DNA of 64,000 bases from Syncephalis fuscata (Eukaryota > Zoopagomycota > Zoopagomycetes > Zoopagales > Piptocephalidaceae), in contig JAHLTZ010000026.1 in NCBI GenBank assembly GCA_025786725.1, positions 310,001-374,000 on the forward strand. Reading direction: 5' to 3'. This document shows, one piece after another, positions 50,892 to 61,835 of the stretch. Every line of letters begins with the position of its first letter. Position 1 is the stretch's first letter. The position numbers and the translations under genes are program-made. The notes below the pieces were generated by a model. The model saw only the letters and a list, made by a program, of their open reading frames with translations. It searched no databases and was not told where the DNA came from.

Positions 50892-51722
50892 ATGAAGTCC
50901 TTTGGTGCTGTCGTACTCGTCCTCGTACTGAGCGTTTTATCCAATGTAGCTGTAGTGACCGCCAAACCCATACCGTTTTATAAAGGTATTTGCAATAATG
51001 CATAACTAAATACTAGATCATCTATAATATTTGCTATTTGTTCTAATACATTGATACTGGTAGATAGTAGGTTATAAGGCTTGGCCGTTGATGTAAATTA
51101 ACAATTGTATCTTTCAATGGTTCTACTCGACATGTCAATATAATAGGTAATAAGCACGGATATTTCACAAGCTATTTAGTACTAACAATACACTATTTGA
51201 CACTTTTAAATAACTATAACAGTCAGTAGGTTTTTAAACATTCAAATAAACGACAATTAAATAGTAGCAATAGCCTGTAGGTGATAGTATACGACATATC
51301 ATTGGCAATACTAACCGTATACTATCTACATGATTTGATAGCCCGTATATGGCGCTTTTGATTGATCAGCAAATGGACTGACCGATCAAGATTAGCCATT
51401 ATCGTGCTTGCTGGACAAGCACATATATAAGGTTAGTTGCAATTGTAACAATAACTACGACTCATACTGTATTACACTTACTAACACTGCGTTACTATAT
51501 CAACATTATAATATATTAGGCCATTAGTCTCAGCAAAATATTCAAATTATTAATTATATGTTTTCGTTTTATTGTTTTCTATATCAGTAAACACCGGTAA
51601 AATTGGATTTGTTTATTAAAGACTTATAAAAACTACAACTACTTTTGTTCTATTTAAAATGATTATGATGCATTAGCTATAAGTAATAATTGTAACACAT
51701 TTATTCAAGTAACAAATAGGAA
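50892..51722 (+). CDS. Putative secreted micro-exon gene, locus 1
   Basis: Exon 1 (50,892-50,985) encodes a clear signal peptide, MKSFGAVVLVLVLSVLSN followed by VAVVTA, then KPIPFYK, and ends in phase 1 at GTATTT. Downstream on the same strand follow tiny segments framed by a 3' and a 5' splice site: ATA (51,064-51,066, TAG|ATA|GTAGGT), TCA (51,223-51,225, CAG|TCA|GTAGGT), CCT (51,274-51,276, TAG|CCT|GTAGGT), CCC (51,342-51,344, TAG|CCC|GTATAT), a 9-nt segment (51,588-51,596, CAG|...|GTAAAA) and GAA (51,720-51,722, TAG|GAA|ATAAGT). All are multiples of three, and joining them in phase 1 reads D-I-T-S-L-N-T-G with no stop. AG|GT junctions without any exon occur at 51,146/51,147 and 51,431/51,432. 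The final exon is not identified. Splicing is not proven. Confidence 0.45.
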
Positions 51723-52118
51723 ATAAGTAATCCATTCAAGTTATATTGTATAAATGTCAATTAGTTATTTATAATGTGTTTTTCTGATATTTGCCATATA
51801 TTTACAATTTAGATGTACATTATTTTGTTCATCTTAGAAAGTCACTGGGTGCATTTAGAAATAATAAACAATATAAAATTGCAGTCAATTAACTTTATAT
51901 ATTATTTGATATTCTAACTCGCCTCTCATTATAACTTTAAAATAAATAGATTAATAATATATTTAATAACACTAATTACTATTTATTCTTCCTTTCTTTA
52001 ACTTTACAATGAATATAGCATTATAATACTGTAATGGGATCCCTTCAAACTATAGTTTAATAGCAAATCATTCTAATTATATTTTAATAACTATGTTCAT
52101 TACATCTGTGTTTCCATT
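51723..52118. other. AT-rich stretch after micro-exon locus 1
   Basis: Probably contains the unidentified 3' end of the micro-exon gene and the 3' region of the convergent RPB9 gene. No other feature is seen. Confidence 0.4.
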
Positions 52119-52686
52119 CTATCCTGTCCATAAATAGCGACAATCCTTATTAACGCACACGTAGTAGAGGGTCATTTTAGTATCTGCTCGACGAGAACTC
52201 GATTGAAAGTATACTGCTTCGGTAGATCCACAAAGTGGGCACGCACTCGTGGTACGTGGCTATACTTCGTCAATCACCATTCTATATTCTTGCTATCACT
52301 CTATCAATAACTTACCAGTGACGGATCGCTACTTAGATCCATATGTGCCATATTGCCCTCACTATCATGGACGATGATATATCATTAATTAATAGTCACT
52401 TGCCCATTCACTATATAGCTTACGATGGTGTTTGCTGCACTACATGTTCGTACACTCGATAATTATCGGCATGTTCACGATAGTCACAGTTGCGACACGC
52501 GTACATAAGACGCCTATGCGCGCGATCCTCCCAGGGGTAAAGCATATTCGAGCTGCAATTAAATATAGATTAACAAATACATACCAAAGTTTAAAGTTAA
52601 ATAGCTACTTGCCAGATCTTGCAATACTTGAAGGAAGGCCGTGCCGTCGACTGGGCCTCATTGCTTTGATTAAAAAAGTTATCCAT
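52119..52686 (-). CDS. RPB9: RNA polymerase II subunit Rpb9
   Basis: Small Pol II subunit with two zinc ribbons, involved in start-site choice, proofreading and elongation. Four exons, none long enough to stand out alone. The protein reads FKYCKICSNMLYPWEDRAHR, LMYACRNCDYREHADNYRVY (first ribbon, C-x2-C twice), MAHMDLSSDPSL, PRTTSACPLCGSTEAVYFQS, and then SRRADTKMTLYYVCVNKDCR with YLWTG at the end (second ribbon). The N-terminus has about 18 extra residues before the first ribbon. The first intron uses a GC donor (starting 52,612); the next starts GTAAGC. Only 179 bases separate its start from the divergent NDUFA1. Confidence 0.93.
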
Positions 52687-52865
52687 GACAGCGGCAAATG
52701 CAGTGTCGTTAGATGGAATAAGATAGATAGGTAAGAGTGTGCAAGTTATAACAACAACAACACTTTGAAGTTATAGCCTTTTCGTTGATTCTTTCTCTTT
52801 ACAACTCTACACTCACCACACACGCACACGTCCTTTTCGTATAGGATTCATTGGATTATCTATCA

Positions 52866-53327
52866 ATGCCGGTTCCATTTGAGGCTCTATTGCCACTTGG
52901 CATTATTACTGGACTGATGGCCGCGACTGGATTTGGTTTGCGGGCAATAAAAAGGTCTGCCAACGAAGGTCATGTAAGTAGATAATATGCGCGCATATAA
53001 ATATACATATATATATATGCTAGCTAACAAGATCTAATCATCTCTAAATTGATTCTCTGTTAACAATACTAATATATATATATATATATATATTGTATAT
53101 ATTCTAATAAACTTTAGAAACCACGCTATCACTTGGATACTTGGGATCATAGCATGATGCGTCGTGATAATCGTTTGACGGGCACTTTCCGTGGTCAACA
53201 GGCAAGCAATATTGTTTATTTAAATATATTAATATTAACAGGCTAAACACAATAGAGCGATGAAAAGGCGCCAAGTGATTTTGCTACCAGCAGTATTTGG
53301 TACGCAGAAAAAGTACCAATGATTTAA
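52866..53327 (+). CDS. NDUFA1: Complex I accessory subunit NDUFA1 (MWFE)
   Basis: A small membrane subunit of mitochondrial NADH:ubiquinone oxidoreductase. Three exons, about 83 residues: MPVPFEALLPLGIITGLMAA with the single membrane helix continuing to TGFGLRAIKR, then KPRYHLDTWDHSMMRRDNRL, TGTFRGQQ and the C-terminal SSIWYAEKVPM. The layout fits the fungal form (MPVPFEALLP start, RDxRLTGxxRGQ). The second intron has a GC donor (53,202) and TAG acceptor. Its presence shows that the organism keeps respiratory complex I. Confidence 0.92.
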
Positions 53328-53401
53328 TTGAGTTTATTATGTTTGGCGATATATATATATTCATATAAATATATAACACGGCAATACATTTAATAATGTG
53401 A

Positions 53402-53893
53402 TTATTTTCTATGTTGTTCTACAGTAGTTGGGTGGTCGTGGACCAATTCATTAAATCGATGACCTTGAATACGTAGCCAGTGATCGGCCAATTTACCCGA
53501 GTAGAATAGTTTACTAATATTGTATTTGTATTCATAGTATTGATAGTTATTAGTAATGGATATACAGCTAGAGATTACTTTAGATTACCGTGATGCATAA
53601 AGTTCATTGATTGAACTACCTAGTGCTTCACTTTGCTGTATATTCTCCAGTGCATTCGATAGTTGATTTTTAAGATGCTCTTTTTGAGTACGATCATCTT
53701 GATGAATAACATCTATATTGATGATTTATAAGCAAAGTACAAGCTATAATTGATAGAATGCTACTTACCAGCTAATAGACTAGCCATTGGGTGGCATACT
53801 TTATGTTCAGTTATCGAGTTGGGAATAGTAACCGGTTTTAACAAAGGCATTTGTTGGATGGTATTTGCTAGTGTAGTTATAGTTGATTAACCG

Positions 53894-53924
<31 letters not shown>

Positions 53925-56562
53925 TAGATAATGAATAGCTTACTATGTAATTGAGTCGATTGTTCTAAATGGGAAACAATCTGTCGTTGTTCCTTGGTCA
54001 TTGCTTGTTGCATAATTACTAAAGTGATGATATTAGCAACAATTAAATATAATGAATGACAATTTACCTTTAGCACTTAAATCACCAAGATGAATGGGTA
54101 GCGAGTCAAATGTCTAATAAATATTAGTTTATGTATTCTTTAATTAATGGTGTATATACCTGATAGGTTTTGAAATGAGTAGCATTGTAGAGTTCAAGTA
54201 TAGCAGGATCTGTTTTTATACGGTTATTTAATAGTGACCCACTTAATAGATTCTTGTTTGATCGACTATACAGCTAACCGTTAATACCAACACTAATGCT
54301 TAACTAAATGTATGAATACTAACTCTGATGATATCGAGAGAACTTGGCCTCGAGTCACGTCAACATTATTAAATAGTGCACACTCCTGTGCTATACACGT
54401 TGTTAATTGCCGTTGATGGTTAGCAAGTACTTTGGAAAGTGGTGCAGTTTGATTTGAATAAATATTATTCGTCTTTAATGCGTTCAATTTAATGAGTCGT
54501 CGATATTAATATTACTATCGACTAACCTGTAAGCTCAATTGAAGAATCTTTTCTCGAAGCGTAGCAGTAGCTTTTGTAATTGGCCTATCCATAGGCGACG
54601 TTGAATCTAATCATCAATACATTAGCTATATTAATAGTTTATTACACTATTATTACTCTCTTACTAGTGTGTCATCTAGTGCATCTAATGCTTCATTCTC
54701 TAAATTATTTGTGTGTTCCCAAGTGATTATCCACTGTAGAATGCTGATTTAAATATTTATCTTGTATAAATTATTCGCTTTCTCTAAACCACTAATATGT
54801 GCATTACATAAGCTATTTTTCTATTAAAGATATACATATACATATATGTATTAAATTCGTATTAATGATTGAATGAATTACTACATAATTGTTTGAGCTC
54901 GCATTTCATCCAGTTCACAATTTGATATCGTGTCTTTTAAAGTCGATTCTGCTTGTAAGATATCATCTAATATTGTTTTACTTGTTGCCTGTAATTGTTT
55001 AATATCTATAAACAATTGAACGTGTGCTTGTAAACAATCCTAATTATAAATATATTAAATACATAATAGCATTAATACTATTAAATGAATACCTCAATTG
55101 TTGTTAACAGTGGTTTATATCCTTCTTGTTCCAATTCTTTTCTATAGTATAGCTAGTTAGCAAATAAATGGCTTGTATATCTTAAATGACTACCTCATAG
55201 TTTGAGCATCTTTATTAAAATCAACACTTGCTATCCTATCCTTTACTTGTTGACTAGACATTTTTAATGAAAGAGCTACCGCTTTAAGCAGGACTATTGG
55301 ATTTGACGAGTTATATATCTCCTACATGTTAATAGCATATCAGTAGTAGAATGACACCGTATCCATCTACTTACATTGATCCTTGTTACCATTGTCTCTT
55401 GTTGTTTCTGTTCAATTGCTGTGTTTCTATTAAAGTTTAGATATTTGATCTGTGTGCACTTAATACAATATACTTACGTAGTTAAATGTTGCTTAAATGT
55501 TGGTTTCACACTATCAACCATAAAAGACAATTGTTTCTATATCGCGTGTGATTAAGTAGATCTATAGGCTATTCACAACTATTACCTGAGTCTGTACAAT
55601 ATCCATATCCGATACTCGATATGTAGTATTTTCTCTACATTAACCAATTAGCATTTAATATTGCAGTTTACTAACAACTTACTGATTTGCCGATATTCGT
55701 GCCATTGCTTCCATTGTAGTACTATAAGTTTTCATTTCTTCAATTGTAGATTGAATACGTGCACGATAGCTACGTTTTAAATGAATTCTATGTTGTGCTT
55801 TTCTAATTCTCTCTTCCAACTCATTAACCGTATTCTCTACCCATTACTGCCATTAGATTCGTGTATTCAACATGGCTATATATACATATATACCTTTCTC
55901 ACTAATCTGCTTCACCAATAGTTGACATTGTTGTTGTTGTATTTCAGTACACTGTACAATAGCTGTCATCCTATCATTTTGAGCTTTTCTTGTTTCCTCT
56001 AACCGTGTCCGTTCAGTAGATTGATTGGGTGGCAATTGGTGCTTTTCATAAGCACTAAATATTTATATATCATTAGACATTTGTATATTATCGTTATAAT
56101 AGCTTACTATTGAATAGCCCGTCTTACTTTTGCTACATGTCTAATAATAAAAGTAATAATAATAAATTTAGTATATTAATTAAACTGAATTATTATTATT
56201 AATATATCATTGCTTACGTGCGAGCAAATAAATGTTGTTTAAGATGTTGTAATATCGGTTGTATAGGCCCTCGGCAAATACTAAAATACGTTAGATATAC
56301 GCTATTTATTACTTTTAGCCACCTACGTTTCAAGTGTCTGCGGCGTAAATTGTTTATTATCATCGATACCCTGCTTATGCTGTGTTTGTATTAGTGTTAT
56401 GGTGGATCGATAACCCAGTTCTTGAGTTAACCACGTATATGTCTGTTCAGACAGTTGCTGTGGTGAGATAGCTGAACTTTCACTATTTCTTGCCTGTACA
56501 GGCGTTGTTCGGCGTGTGGCCGTTGTTTTTATCGTTCTGGTCGGTCGTTTAGACGATGCCAT
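53402..56562 (-). CDS. HAUS5: Augmin subunit, HAUS5-like
   Basis: A long coiled-coil protein in some 15 short exons, roughly 650 residues. After a basic, disordered N-terminus (MASSKRPTRTIKTTATRRTT) comes TYTWLTQELGYRSTITLIQ, then CRGPIQPILQHLKQHLFART and HVAKVRRAIQYAYEKHQLP. This matches the HAUS5 pattern of a leading helix, a G-x-I-W/Q-x-I-L-x-H-V-like segment and R-x-V-x-K-I/V-R. Gln/Glu-rich heptad-like helices fill the rest (ERTRLEETRKAQNDRMTAIV, IHLKRSYRARIQSTIEEMKT, SSQQVKDRIASVDFNKDAQT). The end reads YSGKLADHWLRIQGHRFNEL. Augmin branches microtubules through gamma-tubulin. Exon joins were not all checked; a different coiled-coil spindle protein remains possible. The gene is divergent from centrin, 262 bases apart. 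Confidence 0.6.
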
Positions 56563-56824
56563 ATTACTGTAGCGTGTAAGAGTAATCGTGACCAATAATA
56601 AGAAAATACTTTTCTATCTACCAAGAAAGCGAAACGCTACTTTATTTCTCTCTTTCTCTCTCCCCTTTACTCTTTTCTCCAATATCATATTTCATTTATT
56701 ATTTAGTAACGTGCATCTAGTGTGTAGTTATCATCATTTATCTATTGTCTTTGTTTCATCGCAGTCTCGTTCAAGTGTATAGTTTATTGTTATTAGGGTA
56801 GTCGGATTACTATAACGTCGACGA

Positions 56825-57613
56825 ATGGCGGCTTCATCAAATGGTGGTTTGGCTGGTCGAGGCGCCGATTCAAGAACACCATCGCCGCCACCACGACTGG
56901 TTAAAAGCGCCAAAAAGACTGGAAAGAGTCCGAGTCCATTTACTGGATTGGGCAAGGCTCAAGCATCTCGACTATCGCTTACGTCTGAAGAAATGGAAGA
57001 TATTCGAGAGGCATTTGAGATTTTCGATTCAGATAAAGATGGATTGTTGAATGAGGTCGAGTTACGTGTATGTGATCCTACACTAAATTGCCTATCTACC
57101 AACTGGTTACTAATGACGAGAATAGGCGGCATTTAGAGCATTGGGTCTACCGCTTCGTCCCTCAGAGTTTGTCCGCATACTGTCCAAGGCGGGTAGACGG
57201 TTTGAGAAATCACCGGAAAGCCTAATAGGCTATAAGGACTTTCAACATTATGGTAGGTCAATATAGGCAATTATATATATATATATATATATACGCATAT
57301 CATTAACTTTAAAAGTATAGCTACACATTTTATGCTTCGCAAGTCTTCAGAACATTTAGTCCAAGATGCTTATCGTCTATTTGATATGGATGGCAAGGGT
57401 GGCATTACTGTGGATGATCTACAACGAGTGGCGTTGGAACTTGGACAAGCAGTTGATGATGTGGAGTTACATCGTATGATTCAGGAATTCGATAAAGATG
57501 GTGACGGCAAAGGTAAATTTAAACAATTGGTTTAATGACATATTAGTAATTGTTGTTTATTAGTGACGGAAATGGAATTTATGCATATACTACAGCCTAG
57601 AACAAGTGAATAG
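56825..57613 (+). CDS. CDC31: Centrin / Cdc31-type EF-hand protein
   Basis: Calcium-binding protein of microtubule-organising centres (spindle pole body duplication), also a partner of Sac3/TREX-2. Four exons, about 200 residues. A Ser/Pro-rich N-terminus is followed by LTSEEMEDIREAFEIFDSDK with loop DSDKDGLLNEVE (EF1), AAFRALGLPLRPSEFVRILS, a degenerate EF2 (AGRRFEKSPESLIGYKDFQH), VQDAYRLFDMDGKGGITVDD (EF3) and IQEFDKDGDGKVTEMEF (EF4). Joins: ELR|AAF after an acceptor at 57,123, HY|ATHF and GK|VTE. EF2 lacks acidic ligands, so two or three sites bind calcium. The N-terminal extension is longer than in most centrins. Confidence 0.9.
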
Positions 57614-58393
57614 TTATTAAGGCTTTGATTTATTTTATTGTATAATATATATTGCAGTTTAATACAATAGTACTATATATATGATTATCATCAGTTGTTA
57701 ACACTAAAAAGTGGACACTTAATTTGTTGATGTACAAGGTAGCGAGAAAATAATAGACCTTGATAAACTACTTGCTATTACACTAAATATACTGCTTGTG
57801 TGTTTATTGAAATTGATATCGCGGTGTTATACCTTACAAAAGCTATTTTGTGGATAAACAATGATATATTGTATCGGAACTGGATAATAATAATAATAAT
57901 TTGTATTTGTTTAGTTTATTAACAAGGCAGTGGAAGTATTGCTTGTATGTTACCAAAGATTTTCTGTTATAGGATCGTTATTCTGGATATAATATATTTT
58001 TTTAAAATATTAGCATTACATCGTAGCATTTAATGCTGTCGCGCTATATTAGTAGACTAATAATAATACCAGTGGCTTATTTAGTATTATTACTACGAGT
58101 TTACATAGTTAAATAAACAACTGAATGCAGGCTTGTTGGTAATATAATAATGCATTGATTAAAAGCGGATAAATTGGAGTATTGGATGGAACTCGATATG
58201 AGAATGGACTAGAGATTGCCGTTAAGTGATCTTGACTTTTGCTAAATTTAAATACTTAAAGTATATTAAACTAACAGTTCAGTCCTATCACCAATACAGA
58301 TATCTTGGAAGCAACGCTTATTCTGTGTTCATAAACATATACAATCATGCAGTATAATTAGCATATGAAATATAGATATATGATGTCACTTAC
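57614..58393. other. Region downstream of micro-exon locus 2
   Basis: AT-rich. On the minus strand a further unit-like TAG|CAA|GTAGTT lies at 57,772-57,774 and a TAG|CTTTT|GTAAGG at 57,837-57,841 (5 nt, breaks frame). These may be outlying or decayed members of the chain at 58,394-59,337. No conventional exon could be identified. Confidence 0.3.
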
Positions 58394-59337
58394 AAGCTAT
58401 TAATATTAGATTTTAATATAAGTATTAAATATTATGTAATGGGCGTATTATTAACTAATATCTAATGTTACTTACGAGCTATCATTATGCTTAAATTGGT
58501 AATGCACGCAGTATAAATGATGGAATCAGCACATAACCAATTATATACGATATTACTTATGAGCTATTAGTGTTAAATTTTCAAAAACATATATGTATAA
58601 AGCCTGTTTAGTGAATAGTTAATTGATACAATTATTACTTATGACCTATAAAGTACATAGAAGTAATTAATATGTAAATACTCTATATGCATTGTTACCT
58701 ACGTCCTATTGATACAATTTATTAAACACACACACAATGTATAATATGTAATTGGCATGTAGTTAATTGATATACGATAAAACTTACGAGCTATTCGTGT
58801 TGGTTATTAAAGATACAGTATATAATATCTAATTAATACATCTTTAATCAAAACACAAAATTACTTACGGGCCATGAACGCTATTTTAGTTATACAAATA
58901 GTATTTAATTAGCTAAATAACTAATATTTTAGTTTTATTTTACCTCCTATTAATGGAAATTCAACATATTAGCACCATCAATACAATATTTTATTTATAT
59001 TTAATGTTAAGCCTACCTTCATTTAATGGATTTGATTTATTTATTATACATTAACAAATAGCCATTAATCAACACATCAAAAACATATATTTTTATTACT
59101 TACCAACTAATATAATGCATTTAAAGCGCACAGTAAATGTTGGGATAACTATTTATAATTGCGACTTACTGGCTAATATTATGATTAGTTAGTTATAATC
59201 TAGTACGTATGCCAATATGCACATTTGTTATGATTATAACATACCATGACGGGCTAGAACTGGATTAGCATCCACCATGGCTGTACTGACTACAAGGGCT
59301 ACGAGAATGTGCAGGTAACGGCAATAGAAAGCCTCAT
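58394..59337 (-). CDS. Putative secreted micro-exon gene, locus 2
   Basis: Exon 1 (59,245-59,337) resembles the signal-peptide exon at 26,791-26,884 (VSTAMVDANPVLAR against VASIAMVDDMPVLVR) and ends in phase 1 at GTATGT. It has a one-base deletion within the signal peptide. Minus-strand micro-exons follow, each after TAG: CCA (59,170-59,172), TTG (59,104-59,106), GAG (58,944-58,946), a 12-mer (58,869-58,880), CTC (58,788-58,790), GAC (58,703-58,705), GTC (58,643-58,645), CTC (58,561-58,563), CTC (58,476-58,478) and CTT (58,394-58,396). Most donors are GTAAGT; GTC and the CTC at 58,561 are followed by ATAAGT. The phase-1 joined reading is A-I-G-A-F-M-A-P-R-R-P-P-P, without stops. Most introns are 57-82 nt, and those near 58.4-58.8 kb share sequence, pointing to tandem duplication. 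The last exon is not found; the gene may be decayed. Confidence 0.45.
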
Positions 59338-59989
59338 GGTGTCTTGATTTGTTAAATCAAACAAGTAAAATGGCCGATATATTGTAGTAATGATGCTACT
59401 AGTTATTTGTGTATATTTTGTGGTCTATTTAAATCTATAATTGTGCTGAGATGTCGGCAGAATGTTTTATGTCTAATATGCCATTGAAATATAACGTGAA
59501 CCAATAAAACACGTATAAATAGTAACATAAAGCTTGTGTATTAATATATTTTTGCTTTGCTTTATGTAGTCTAGTTCTTTGTTTTCTAAAATATTCAATA
59601 ACAAGTGTTTTCATGTACTTAAACAAAGTAGGTTGTACTGAAAAACCTAATGCATTGTGTTTTTTGTGAATGCATATCATATGCGTAAACTATTTGTAGT
59701 TTATCAAGCCATAGGGTTATTCTAGACAGAAATCGTTATCATAAAATAAGTATAAAGCAAAATGCAGTGCACACAGGTATTATGTGTTTATATCATTTAT
59801 TGGAAAGTAATCGTAGTATGCTATCATGGCTATTCAAACAAAAGCAAGAATATAATTATATAAAATTGAAGTCTTCTATAATATTAAATATAAAGCAATA
59901 TAACTGTTGATATTTATAGCATAGCAATGATCAGCTAATTGCCATTGCTACAATAGTATTAACGATAGCAATGGTTACCATTTAGCCGG
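59338..59989. other. Upstream region of micro-exon locus 2
   Basis: The first ~120 bases match the region upstream of the paralogue at 26,885-27,015, including CTATTTAAATCTAT-like and TTGTGTGTCC-like blocks, so promoter sequence was duplicated together with exon 1. The remainder is AT-rich without a gene. Confidence 0.5.
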
Positions 59990-61716
59990 TTAAATAATTC
60001 GTTGATTTTGTGACTGTTTACATTTGTCTTCACTTGCCCAATATTCCCGTACTTTATCCTTCTCTTTTTTCCGCTGATTCATATTTACTTGCTTAGAACT
60101 ATAATTCTTTTATAATCGTTAATTATTGTTGATTAAAATTATTCTATTCTTACTTGTAAACTAAATATGTCCGACTGATTATTGGTTTGATTCGGTACAT
60201 GCGGAACAAATATTCTTGGCGTTGACGCTAGCTTATCTAGCACTGACGTTGATGAAAGCTGTCCTTTCTTTTTAGATGACAATTTAGTAAAAAACTCTTC
60301 ATTTGTTTTTTGACATAATTCTTTTGTTAAAGCTTTGTTTTGTTTTGACGAAAGTGCCTGTTTGCTTTTTTTCTTAAATAACAATTCAGTAAAAAACTCT
60401 TCATTTGTTTTTTGACATAATTTTTTGTTAGAGCTTTGTTTTGTTCTGGCGAGACCGCCTGTTTGCCTTTTCGTTCAACTTTGGTGTTTACGTTATCATC
60501 ATCTAATATAACTGTAATAGATGTAGTTTTTCCCTTTGACTTATTTAAATATGAGTCCAGTTTTGATCTATGTTTGTATTTTCTTTGATAGATGCATTTG
60601 GCATTTCCAAGCAAGCTGTATCATTAGTGGATGTATTGGCACTATTATCAGTATCAGTAATACAAGTGTTTGTAGTGGTAGCATTATTAGTTGTCGTAGA
60701 AGTAACAATACTAGAGTGAGTATTGCCATTTTCATTGCTGATGATTTTAGCCATAGCAACATCAGTGACAAGATCTGAAGTTGTACAAGTCGGTGTATTT
60801 TCACAATCGTTGGAGATAATTGTGTCTACTTGACAACTGGCGCTAAAGATTCTGTAGTTATTTCTGTATTTAAATCCACAATCTTACTCCAATCAACCTT
60901 TTGCATCTTATTGGATAATGTTTCTACTGAATCGAGCACGTCATCTGAATGGCTTTTCATCTATTTAGCTGTCAGATACCATTATTACTATCGTTGTTAC
61001 AGCTCGCTATTTACCTCGTCCGCAACTGCTTTGCACATATCTATCATAAAAAATAAATGACCTGGAACTAATTAAGTAGCATTGCTTACCTGGATGATTG
61101 CCATTAGCTTTTTTTCTAGCAGGTTGGCTCTTTTATGCTCCCATGTTATAGTAGCTATAAAAGTTTTTAGTATAGCTTCATGGAAAAATAGACGTTGTTC
61201 CTCTGGCCCATTAAGCAACGAGTATGCATTGCGACAATCAAACTTCCAATCCAGAGTTTTGCCTCCAAACTTTCTAGAGACTTTTAAACTGATCTAAATG
61301 TATAATTGGATCAATATCTTGTCGATGAATTATATACAGCACTAAACACTTGCTTTATCATCTAATTCTTTATTAGTAAATACCACGCCTTTCTCCATAT
61401 TGAACATTTCAGCTAAAAAACACACTAGAATTTGTCGTTGATGAGTGTCACATGGCACCAAGTCATATTTGACATTCTAAATAACATTAATAAACCATTC
61501 ACAACATGGATACTTTACAAATACCTTGGCACGATTTGTTAAATCTTCTTTTTCGAGAATATCGACCCAACAATCATATAAATTAGTTAACATAAAGAGA
61601 TAGCCATCAGGTAGTATAATAAACTTATAAAACAACCGTTGCTTTATACTAGGTTTTTGGGCTGGTAATGATGTCCATTCAACATCGTTCAATCTAGACA
61701 ATAAATCTTTACGCAT
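59990..61716 (-). CDS. NHEJ1: XLF/Cernunnos (NHEJ1) non-homologous end-joining factor
   Basis: XLF bridges XRCC4-ligase IV filaments during double-strand break repair. The N-terminal head domain is clear: LNDVEWTSLPAQKPSIKQ, LFYKFIILPDGYLFMLTNLY with DCWVDILEKEDLTNRAK, YDLVPCDTHQRQILVCFLAE, KGVVFTNKELDDK, SLKVSRKFGGKTLDWKFDCR and FIATITWEHKRANLLEKKAN leading into a helical stalk. The long Ser/Thr-rich C-terminal tail contains two tandem 34-codon units (near 60,281-60,382 and 60,383-60,484) with QNKALTKELCQKTNEEFF in common. The end is basic (MNQRKKEKDKVREYW). The second intron has a GC donor (61,353). Three one-base deletions in the tail (60,830, 60,561-60,564 and 60,421-60,426) break the frame; each is fixed by one added A on the coding strand. 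Confidence 0.8.
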
Positions 61717-61835
61717 TTTAAATTCTTTTGCTTAATAACAATAAAATAGAAAAATGGCCGTTTATATCTGTTTTATTCTTTTGTTTTTATTGTTAAACAA
61801 AATAGGCAACGCGTTTATTTACGATTCCAAACACC

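Noticed and set aside
52432-52734. 100-codon open frame on the plus strand
   Set aside because: It is antisense to RPB9, whose spliced minus-strand product is unambiguous.
57837-57841. A further micro-exon CTTTT in the locus 2 chain
   Set aside because: Its five bases would break the frame kept by all other units, and it lies over 500 bases from the chain.
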